From: Bacteroidota bacterium
GTDB lineage: Bacteria > Bacteroidota > Bacteroidia > Bacteroidales > Prolixibacteraceae
Direction of reading: 5' to 3'
DNA: 8,177 nucleotides
Assembly (NCBI GenBank): GCA_030695265.1
Contig: JAUYTA010000097.1
Location: 1-8,177 of the forward strand
This document shows positions 1 through 5,430 of the stretch, piece after piece (the first letter of the stretch is position 1; the number at the start of each line of letters is the position of its first letter). The notes below the pieces were generated by a model. The model searched no databases. It was not told the DNA's origin and worked only from the letters and a program-made list of their open reading frames with translations. A program made the translations under genes and the position numbers.

Positions 1-1423
1 AGTCGTATTCTATGTAATACTTTCTGATCGAATTGGTATCTTTTACAACCACTATCGGAATTTCTGTTTGCACTGTATCTATCATAGAATAAAGCCTCAC
101 CATGTTTGTCTCGAACGAAAGCAACGGTTCGGGAGCTTCAATATTTATCCTCTGGTATAAATCGTGTGCCGAGGAGTTGATATTGTTCGACAAAATAATG
201 GTGGGAAGTTCCACAACTTCATCCTTTTTTCTTCTTTGTTTAGGCGCTTTGGGCGCAGTGTAAACCATCTCAATTGTGTCGAGCATGTTTACCAGCTGGT
301 TCAGCGAGTCGAGCACTTCGTATCTAAGTTCAAACAATACGGTGTCGCGGTTACTTATCAGGGTGTCGGTCAGCCAAACCGTAATCGAATCGCGTTTCAG
401 GTTCGATTCAATAAAATTCCATTCCCCTGTAGCAAATGGCTTTAAAAGATTTATCCTGAAAGAATCACTGAGCGATTCAGTGAAATAGAAATCGCATTTA
501 TTGGCCTGATTGCGTTTGTAAGAATCGAGGAACTGATCAAATTTTACTTCTTCAAACATCATCAGGTATTGCGGTCCGGGGGAATAGTCAACATGGCCCG
601 ACACAACAATCGTATCAATTCCTTCAACAATGGTGTCGTTTTCTGGATGAAAAATTGCTAAAGGAACTATTAATGAATCGGCAAAAGCAATCAGTTCTGC
701 ATTCTGATTATAAGTCAGACTATTGTCAGCATCAGTAACTGCATACAGGCGGTAGTTGCCTGCCGCAACATTGTCAATCATGAAAAAGCCTTCCTTATTT
801 GTTGTTGCAATATAATCCGGAATGCTGTCGATAAAAAAGGTATAATCCAACTGACGGTGCAATACGACCAGTACTTTTTCAACCGGTTCCTGGTTCAGGG
901 CATTTTTTACATATCCTGCAACACGCAAACTATCAAATGTTTCGCCGGTACTGAATGAAAACCGCAAATCCTTAATCGGATTTTTTTCATTGTTGTCGGC
1001 AACTGCATCTTTAAAATCAAGAGAATATGTCGTTTCCTTCTTCGGATCTTCAGCAAATTCAATAATCAAAGTTTTGCCTTTCATTTTAATGACAGGCTTC
1101 TTTTTCATCGGAGGCGAAATGACCAGCTTTTCTCTTATTTCGTCCGGAATAATGTATTCATCGAACGTAAAACGGAGGTCGGAACCTTTAAAATTTGTTC
1201 CACGTAAGGTGGGGACTGTTTTTACGATGTACGGTGGAATGGTATCTTTTTCGCCACCAGTTGGCATTCCCTGATTGGCACAGGAAGTATAAAAGATCAG
1301 GTAAAAAAGTGAAATACCAATCAAAAGTGGTACAATGCTTTTCAGCCTGAAAAAACTTACTATTAAATTGCCTGAAGAAATCCGCTGCGGATTTTCATTG
1401 TTGTCAAAACCAGAGTGCTCCAT
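1..1423 (-). CDS. Ig-like domain surface lipoprotein, N-terminal part (runs off left edge)
   Basis: The frame is open from an ATG at 1421-1423 to base 1, giving 474 residues with no stop. Residues 1-29 are a polar N-region, residues 30-45 are hydrophobic, and YTSC ends at Cys48, a near-lipobox that suggests a lipid-anchored exported protein. The motif after it (GGEKDTIPP, 56-64) and residues about 61-160 resemble the bacterial Ig-like domain (Big_5 type) found in many Bacteroidota lipoproteins. Residues about 167-245 (GYVKNALNQEPVEKVLVVLH, later EGFFMIDNVAAGNYRLYAV) look like a transthyretin/carboxypeptidase-regulatory-like beta-sandwich. The remainder is Asp/Ser-rich and not recognised. An in-frame TAA at 1445-1447 blocks any long extension, and no other ATG precedes the membrane segment, so the start is fairly secure. 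Function is unknown; a role at the cell envelope is inferred. Confidence 0.85.
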   Translation of the reverse strand, partial: MEHSGFDNNENPQRISSGNLIVSFFRLKSIVPLLIGISLFYLIFYTSCANQGMPTGGEKDTIPPYIVKTVPTLRGTNFKGSDLRFTFDEYIIPDEIREKLVISPPMKKKPVIKMKGKTLIIEFAEDPKKETTYSLDFKDAVADNNEKNPIKDLRFSFSTGETFDSLRVAGYVKNALNQEPVEKVLVVLHRQLDYTFFIDSIPDYIATTNKEGFFMIDNVAAGNYRLYAVTDADNSLTYNQNAELIAFADSLIVPLAIFHPENDTIVEGIDTIVVSGHVDYSPGPQYLMMFEEVKFDQFLDSYKRNQANKCDFYFTESLSDSFRINLLKPFATGEWNFIESNLKRDSITVWLTDTLISNRDTVLFELRYEVLDSLNQLVNMLDTIEMVYTAPKAPKQRRKKDEVVELPTIILSNNINSSAHDLYQRINIEAPEPLLSFETNMVRLYSMIDTVQTEIPIVVVKDTNSIRKYYIEYD

Positions 1424-1439
1424 AGTTGTATAATCCGTG

Positions 1440-1447
1440 CAAACTTA
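1440..1447 (-). promoter_or_regulatory. Candidate Bacteroidota -7 promoter element (TAAGTTTG)
   Basis: Read on the minus strand, 1447-1440 is TAAGTTTG, an exact match to the Bacteroidota -7 consensus TAnnTTTG. It lies 16 bp upstream of the Ig-like lipoprotein start, which would give a leader of only about 10 nt. No good TTTG-type -33 box is seen at the expected distance. If real, the lipoprotein gene can be transcribed independently of the regulator gene upstream. Confidence 0.4.
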
Positions 1448-1477
1448 CAAATTCCTGAAAATATACTCTATAAAGCA

Positions 1478-1500
1478 CTGTTAATTTATCTTATCAACAG
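1478..1500 (-). other. Intergenic hairpin between the Crp/Fnr and lipoprotein genes
   Basis: In the minus-strand transcript this 23-nt stretch is CTGTTGAT, a 7-nt loop, then ATTAACAG. It forms an 8-bp stem with one G-U wobble; the plus-strand equivalent has a mismatch at that pair. It begins 21 bp after the regulator's stop codon. No convincing U-tract follows, so it is at best a weak terminator. It may instead be a DNA dyad similar to the GTTAA/TTAAC dyads elsewhere in the window. Confidence 0.3.
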
Positions 1501-1520
1501 GAATCTTCCGGTAGTTCAGA

Positions 1521-2225
1521 CTAAAGCAGGTTGGCCACTTTGGTCAGACCCGGAACATTGATAAACCTTATTTTCCTGCCTTGCAGGTCAATCAGCTGAT
1601 CCTGTTTAAATTCAGAAAGTAATCTAATCACACTTTCGGTAGCAGTCCCAACCATGTTTGCAAGTTCTTCCCGGGTAAGCGAAATCTGCAAAGTATTTGA
1701 ATTGTCAAGTTCAAAGTTTTCTTTCAGCAGTAACAGTACTTCGGCAAGTCGTTCGCGAACCGATTTTTGTGCAATATCGGTGATGTAATCATTTGCCTCG
1801 CGCAACTCTTTACACACGATTTGCAGCATGTGGTGGGCAAATTGCCAGTTGTTCTGTATCAGGAACAAAAGTGTTTGATACGGAATGTGGCTTAACACAC
1901 TCTCCTCTATTACTTTTGCTGTGGTACAGGCCAATTCCTGACTTAAAAGCGAGCGGTAAGCAATAATATCGCCCTTTTTGGCAAAGCGTATGATTTGCTC
2001 TTTTCCATCGATACCCGTTTTGAATATTTTTAGAATACCTCGTGTAACACAATAAAATCCTGTTAACCGACTACCCTCCCTGTAAATAATACTTCCTTTT
2101 TTGTACAACGAACAGGTTTTGTCGTAATTGAGCTGGGCAATTTCCTGTACGGTAAGTTTTTTAAACAATTGAAATCCTTCCAAATCGCATTCATCATCGG
2201 TAGGTCGCTTAATTGAACTTCTCAT
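1521..2225 (-). CDS. Crp/Fnr-family transcriptional regulator
   Basis: The 234-residue length and layout match the Crp/Fnr family. Residues about 20-120 form the cyclic-nucleotide-binding-type beta-roll (YKKGSIIYREG, then GILKIFKTG and FAKKGDIIAYRSLL), followed by the long dimerisation helix (about 125-170). The C-terminal winged helix has its helix-turn-helix at about 183-208 (LTREELANMVGTATESVIRL), with GTATESVIRLL as recognition helix. Cysteines are at 13, 38, 59, 100 and 138. Only Cys13 lies in the N-terminal tail, so the four-Cys pattern that holds the iron-sulfur cluster in E. coli FNR is absent. The beta-roll lacks an obvious RxS cAMP pocket, so the ligand cannot be told. The ATG at 2223-2225 is preceded by a perfect dyad (2235-2253), suggesting autoregulation. 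The family regulates oxygen, nitrosative or metabolic responses; the specific regulon is unknown. Confidence 0.93.
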   Translation of the reverse strand: MRSSIKRPTDDECDLEGFQLFKKLTVQEIAQLNYDKTCSLYKKGSIIYREGSRLTGFYCVTRGILKIFKTGIDGKEQIIRFAKKGDIIAYRSLLSQELACTTAKVIEESVLSHIPYQTLLFLIQNNWQFAHHMLQIVCKELREANDYITDIAQKSVRERLAEVLLLLKENFELDNSNTLQISLTREELANMVGTATESVIRLLSEFKQDQLIDLQGRKIRFINVPGLTKVANLL

Positions 2226-2234
2226 TGAGTTATT

Positions 2235-2253
2235 TTGTTAATAGATTTAACAA
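2235..2253. promoter_or_regulatory. Perfect 7-bp dyad upstream of the Crp/Fnr gene (candidate operator)
   Basis: The sequence TTGTTAA-TAGAT-TTAACAA is a perfect inverted repeat with a 5-nt spacer, 9 bp upstream of the Crp/Fnr ATG. TTG and CAA ends are shared with FNR-type sites (TTGAT-N4-ATCAA), but the half-site and odd spacing differ. It could be an autoregulatory operator or a leader hairpin. It lies about 105 bp from the divergent OsmC gene and so could also affect that gene. Confidence 0.4.
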
Positions 2254-2358
2254 TGCTAAGGCTTCGATGTCACGTTGAAATACGTATTCTTAATTTTCAA
2301 AGTGATACTTTTCCTCAGATTTTAAACGTAAAAATAACTTATTTATTCAATAGTTGAT

Positions 2359-2775
2359 ATGAAACATGTACTTGACTTGGCCTGGAAACAAAATTTAGCA
2401 TTCGAATGTGATATGGACGGACATCATTTGGTGGTTGACGCATCGAAAGAAGGTGGCGGCGATGATCTCGGGCCACGACCAAAAAAACTGATGCTGACCG
2501 CATTGGCTGGTTGCACCGGCATTGATGTGATAATGATTCTGAAAAAAATGAAGGTTGAACCGGAGGCTTTTAATGTGATTGTTGAAGGCGATTTAACTGA
2601 AGAACACCCAATGCGCTATCACCAGATGAAAGTAATTTACCAGTTTAAAGGCAAAGATCTGCCATTGGATAAGCTCGAAAAAGCAGTAAAACTTTCCGAA
2701 GAAAAATATTGCGGTGTTTCGGCTGCCTATCGTTTGGCGATGGATCTTTCAATTGAAATCAGGGTGGTACAATAA
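2359..2775 (+). CDS. OsmC-family protein (putative thiol peroxidase-like)
   Basis: The 138-residue length is normal for the OsmC/Ohr superfamily. It has the two conserved cysteines in the expected settings: Cys52 in ALAGCTGIDV at the start of the central helix, and Cys118 in EKYCGVSAAY near the C-terminus. The preceding GPRPKKLMLTALAG block matches the family's GPxPxEL motif. In characterised OsmC and Ohr proteins these cysteines reduce organic hydroperoxides in the cytoplasm, and many members closer to the YhfA branch have no proven substrate; this protein resembles the latter. No signal peptide is seen. The gene is divergent from the Crp/Fnr regulator across 133 bp. A near-consensus -7 box (TACTTTTC, 2306-2313) is the only promoter hint. 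The ATG at 2359 is chosen because homologues begin just before the first beta strand. The peroxidase activity is inferred. Confidence 0.9.
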   Translation: MKHVLDLAWKQNLAFECDMDGHHLVVDASKEGGGDDLGPRPKKLMLTALAGCTGIDVIMILKKMKVEPEAFNVIVEGDLTEEHPMRYHQMKVIYQFKGKDLPLDKLEKAVKLSEEKYCGVSAAYRLAMDLSIEIRVVQ

Positions 2776-2802
2776 AAATTGATATCCGAAATATTACCCT
2801 AT

Positions 2803-2892
2803 GTCATAAAAGTCATTCAATTGTCATTTGGTAGTCATTAAGTTGCCAGAAAATGACAACAGAATGACAAAAAATGACCACAACTGACTGAC
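2803..2892. repeat. Phased GTCAT / ATGAC pentamer array before the AraC gene
   Basis: Four GTCAT pentamers start at 2803, 2812, 2823 and 2834. They are followed by inverted copies: ATGAC at 2853, 2864 and 2874, and CTGAC at 2884, with one more overlapping CTGAC at 2888. Spacing is 9-11 bp throughout, about one helical turn. Mirror pairs share a centre near 2845.5, so the block is dyad-symmetric at the level of pentamers, although the spacers do not pair and it is not a good RNA stem. The extended consensus is roughly TTGTCATTT. It fills most of the 136-bp gap between the OsmC and AraC genes and ends 19 bp before the AraC start. A multi-site operator for a dimeric or oligomeric regulator, possibly the AraC protein itself, is the simplest reading. 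Confidence 0.75.
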
Positions 2893-2911
2893 GCAAAATG
2901 CCAAATTAGGT

Positions 2912-3817
2912 ATGCAACCTGACAATCATAAATACAAAACCTTGAAATCCCAGCCGTTAATTGACGCAGGAAGCGAAAAGATCTTCACTATCCGAAAGAT
3001 CAGCGATTTTGCTGAAGATGAAATTGAGCACAACCTCATGCCTCATCTTCACGATTTTTATTCCATTTTCTGGATCGACTCCGGCGAAGCCATTCATGCC
3101 ACCGAATTTGTTGAATACAGCCTTAAAGCCGACACGGTACTTTTTGTTCCGCCGGGATTAAAGCACCGGATGTACATCGACCAGTCTGTGACGGGAATTT
3201 ACATGCTTTTTAACGAGGAATTTATTCAGTACAATCAGAAAAACCATGTGCCTTTAAAGGAATACCGGCTTTTCAACAATCCTGAATTTAAAAGTCTGAT
3301 CAAAGTTGTTCCCGAAAAAAAGGATAAACTGAAAAACATTACCGGATTTATTTTTGATGAATTCCGGCATTCCGACGATTATAGTTCGGAAATCATCCTG
3401 AACTTATTACACTTGTTTTTACTTGAATCGCGTCGCATTTTCGATCAGCAGTATGAGGCGCCCAAGGAAGAAATGGATTCAACTCCCGATGTCACGATCA
3501 TAAAATTTAAACAGCTGATCGAAAAAAATTACCAACTGCAAAAGAATGTGTCGTCGTATGCAGAAATGCTGAATATGAATCCTTCGTGCCTGAATGAAGT
3601 TGCAAAAAAGACGACCGGAATTACAGCCGGTGAATTGATCAGGAACCGGGTTATTGAAGAAACCAAGAAATTACTTTACTCGAGCAGTCTGTCAGGAAAA
3701 GAGATCGCATTTCAGCTCGGATTCGACGATCCGGCCTATTTCAGCCGCTTTTTCAGGAAATACACGGGCACCACTTTAAAAGATTTTCGCGATCATAGCC
3801 GAAAAAAATACCATTAA
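2912..3817 (+). CDS. AraC-family transcriptional regulator with N-terminal cupin domain
   Basis: The 301-residue protein has the standard AraC layout. An N-terminal cupin ligand-binding domain (about 25-110) contains the PHLHDFYSIFWI strand with His45 and His47, then VLFVPPGLKHRM. A helical linker occupies about 120-185. The C-terminal double helix-turn-helix lies at about 195-297. The first HTH is near 213-235. The second, at about 262-284, contains GKEIAFQLGFDDPAYFSRFF and is the highly conserved AraC signature, followed by the usual GTTLKDFR. The ligand is not predictable. The start at 2912 is the only ATG after an in-frame TGA at 2885-2887. The gene sits directly downstream of the phased pentamer array and 79 bp upstream of the YceI-pirin pair, so it is a natural candidate to regulate itself, that pair, or both (inference). 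Confidence 0.93.
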   Translation: MQPDNHKYKTLKSQPLIDAGSEKIFTIRKISDFAEDEIEHNLMPHLHDFYSIFWIDSGEAIHATEFVEYSLKADTVLFVPPGLKHRMYIDQSVTGIYMLFNEEFIQYNQKNHVPLKEYRLFNNPEFKSLIKVVPEKKDKLKNITGFIFDEFRHSDDYSSEIILNLLHLFLLESRRIFDQQYEAPKEEMDSTPDVTIIKFKQLIEKNYQLQKNVSSYAEMLNMNPSCLNEVAKKTTGITAGELIRNRVIEETKKLLYSSSLSGKEIAFQLGFDDPAYFSRFFRKYTGTTLKDFRDHSRKKYH

Positions 3818-3833
3818 ATCCTTTTTTAGTCCA

Positions 3834-3864
3834 TTTTCTACCCTTTTCTTTCAGTGTATGTTTG
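3834..3864 (+). promoter_or_regulatory. Candidate promoter of the YceI-pirin operon
   Basis: TATGTTTG at 3857-3864 matches the Bacteroidota -7 consensus TAnnTTTG exactly. A partial -33 box (TTTT, 3834-3837, in place of TTTG) lies 19 bp upstream, close to the usual spacing. Transcription would begin near 3870 and leave a leader of about 25 nt before the ATG at 3897. This implies that the upstream in-frame ATG at 3858 is part of the promoter. Confidence 0.55.
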
Positions 3865-3897
3865 TAACTGTAAAAACAATTAAAAATTTAACAGTTA
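3865..3897. promoter_or_regulatory. 7-bp dyad over the predicted start site of the YceI gene
   Basis: TAACTGT (3865-3871) and ACAGTTA (3891-3897) are perfect inverted repeats separated by 19 AT-rich bases. The left arm abuts the -7 box and the right arm ends on the A of the YceI start codon. Since transcription probably starts within the left arm, a DNA operator is more likely than an RNA hairpin. A chance AT-rich repeat is not excluded. Confidence 0.3.
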
Positions 3898-4487
3898 TGA
3901 AATCAGTTAATTTAAAATCACTGGGCGTATTTGTACTTGCCCTTTCACTTACAACAAGTGTATTTGCAGGATCACAGAAAGTTGATGCAGCAAAAAGTAG
4001 TGTAAAATGGCTTGGTAAAAAAGTTACCGGCGAGCATTTCGGAGCCATCTCGGTGAAGGAAGGCAGCCTGGAAGTTAGCAATGGTAAAGTTACCGGCGGA
4101 AAAGTCGTGATCGACATGCAATCACTGACCGTCGAAGATATCAAAGATGCAGGAATGAATGCAAAATTGGTTGGTCACCTGAAATCAGACGATTTCTTTT
4201 CAGTAGAAACCAATCCAACCTCCGAACTTGTTGTGACCAAAGTTGAAAGCAATGGCAACAGCCATACCTTTACCGGTAATCTAACCATCAAAGGAATTAC
4301 CAATCCTGCCACTTTCACTACAACTTCAACAAAAGTTGGAACAAGTACCGTGTATAACGGGAAACTCACCATCGACCGCTCAAAATACAATGTTCGTTAC
4401 GGATCAAATTCATTCTTCGACAATTTAGGCGACAAAGCCATCTACGATGAATTTACCCTTGACTTCAACCTGGTGGTAGCGGAGTAA
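3897..4487 (+). CDS. YceI-like secreted lipid-binding protein
   Basis: From the ATG at 3897 the product has 196 residues: a signal peptide (MKSVNLK, hydrophobic 9-22, likely cleavage after VFA at residue 24) and a mature YceI domain of about 170 residues. Family landmarks are the opening strand with SSVKWLGKKVTGEHFG, the GGKVVIDMQSLTV strand, and HLKSDDFFSVETNPTSELV. They are followed by the TFTGNLTIKGITNPATFTTT hairpin and the ending GDKAIYDEFTLDFNLVV. YceI proteins are lipocalin-like beta-barrels that in known structures bind long isoprenoid or amphiphilic molecules in the periplasm; the ligand here is unknown. An in-frame ATG at 3858 would add 13 residues but overlaps the -7 promoter element and would spoil the signal peptide, so 3897 is preferred. 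The pirin gene follows after 9 bp, so the two are probably co-transcribed. Confidence 0.92.
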   Translation: MKSVNLKSLGVFVLALSLTTSVFAGSQKVDAAKSSVKWLGKKVTGEHFGAISVKEGSLEVSNGKVTGGKVVIDMQSLTVEDIKDAGMNAKLVGHLKSDDFFSVETNPTSELVVTKVESNGNSHTFTGNLTIKGITNPATFTTTSTKVGTSTVYNGKLTIDRSKYNVRYGSNSFFDNLGDKAIYDEFTLDFNLVVAE

Positions 4488-4496
4488 TTTGTAATC

Positions 4497-5207
4497 ATGA
4501 AACTCACCGTTCACCGCTCAGGATGCAGAGGGCACTTCGATCACGGCTGGCTAAAAACATGGCATACCTTTAGTTTTGCCAGTTATTACAACCCCGACCG
4601 GATGCATTTTGGAGCACTGCGTGTGCTGAATGACGACATCGTTCAGGCTGGAATGGGTTTTGGCACCCATCCGCACGACAACATGGAAATCATTACCATT
4701 GTGCTTGATGGTGAACTTGAACACCGCGACAGCATGGGCAACGGGTCGGTAATAACCTCAGGCGAGGTGCAGGTAATGTCGGCAGGAACCGGTATCCAGC
4801 ATTCTGAATTCAATCATTCGGAAACGTCTGATGTAAATTTACTTCAGATCTGGGTTTTCCCTGATAAGAAAAATGTTGAACCACGTTACGGTCAGGCTAA
4901 ATTTCAGGAAAATGAAATGAATGAAACCTGGCGAACTGTTGTTTCACCCGATGGAAAAGACAATTCGCTGTGGATCAATCAACAGGCATGGTTCTCACTG
5001 GGAGTTTTTTCTCCTGAAAAAACATTTAGTTATCAAATGAAAAAGCCCGGGAACCTTTTGTACCTGTTTGTAATTTCAGGCGAATTGAATGTTGGATCTG
5101 AAACCATCAACCAAAGAGATGGTTTGTGCATCGGGGACATTGAAAACAATGTGCCCATAAAAACAATTAAACAATCGAAAATACTGGCAATGGAAATTCC
5201 GGTATAA
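4497..5207 (+). CDS. Pirin-family bicupin protein
   Basis: The 236-residue length fits bacterial pirins such as E. coli YhhW. The N-terminal cupin (about 10-125) has the family's opening, with RGHFDHGWLKTWHTFSFA and then YYNPDRMHFG. It has the full metal set: His58 and His60 in FGTHPHDNMEI, and His102 and Glu104 in AGTGIQHSEFNHS. These correspond in spacing to His56, His58, His101 and Glu103 of human pirin, so iron (or another divalent metal) is likely bound. The C-terminal cupin (about 140-236) lacks metal ligands, as is normal. Some bacterial pirins oxidise quercetin in vitro and others act as redox-sensitive partners, so the physiological role is open. There is no signal peptide, so it is cytoplasmic. 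It is second in a two-gene unit with the YceI protein. Confidence 0.93.
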   Translation: MKLTVHRSGCRGHFDHGWLKTWHTFSFASYYNPDRMHFGALRVLNDDIVQAGMGFGTHPHDNMEIITIVLDGELEHRDSMGNGSVITSGEVQVMSAGTGIQHSEFNHSETSDVNLLQIWVFPDKKNVEPRYGQAKFQENEMNETWRTVVSPDGKDNSLWINQQAWFSLGVFSPEKTFSYQMKKPGNLLYLFVISGELNVGSETINQRDGLCIGDIENNVPIKTIKQSKILAMEIPV

Positions 5208-5241
5208 ATTCAGGAACATTTTTAAGCTTTAAATGAAGGGA

Positions 5242-5268
5242 TTTGGGAAACCAGGTCTCTTTTTTTTT
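5242..5268 (+). terminator. Possible weak terminator after the pirin gene
   Basis: TTTGG-GAAA-CCAGG can form a 5-bp stem (two G-U pairs) on a GAAA tetraloop, followed by TCTC and nine T residues (5260-5268). The stem is weak and separated from the T-run by four bases, so this is a marginal intrinsic terminator. The strong hairpins of the 5306-5388 element may do the job for both converging genes. Confidence 0.3.
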
Positions 5269-5305
5269 CTCTAAGAGGAACCGGATGAGTAATTATATAT
5301 CTCAT

Positions 5306-5388
5306 ACTCACCCCGAAGTCCGCAGGCGGCCTTCCCCCTCTCTTTGAAAAAGAGAGGGGGCGAGCACCTTGGGTGCGAGGGGGTGAGT
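5306..5388. repeat. Four-way-junction palindromic element (REP/MITE-like)
   Basis: Outer 9-bp perfect inverted repeats (ACTCACCCC at 5306-5314, GGGGTGAGT at 5380-5388) enclose three hairpins. The left arm is 5316-5333, seven pairs with one mismatch and an AG loop. The middle arm is 5334-5360, twelve perfect pairs with a GAA loop. The right arm is 5364-5376, five pairs with a TTG loop. The outer repeat and middle arm share one centre (5347) and the two side segments are both 19 nt. It is G+C-richer than its surroundings and sits between convergent genes. Such shapes are typical of dispersed intergenic elements mobilised or maintained by REP-associated transposases, but no transposase is in the window. 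It could act as a bidirectional terminator. The rest of 5208-5430 shows nothing else of note. Confidence 0.75.
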
Positions 5389-5430
5389 CTGGATAAAAGA
5401 TTTACCACCCCAAACGTTACCTCCCTTTTT

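Noticed and set aside
164..1274. Plus-strand open frames at 164-445, 276-488 and 990-1274
   Set aside because: They are antisense to the Ig-like lipoprotein frame, which is open over the whole region and has recognisable domains; their translations resemble no known family.
2801..2892. CRISPR array or long RNA hairpin interpretation of the GTCAT block
   Set aside because: The repeat unit is only 5 bp with 4-6 bp spacers, far below CRISPR size, and spacers on the two sides do not pair, so there is no continuous stem.
5306..5388. tRNA gene, because of the cloverleaf-like fold
   Set aside because: Arm sizes, loops and the lack of anticodon-loop, T-loop and acceptor sequence features do not fit any tRNA.
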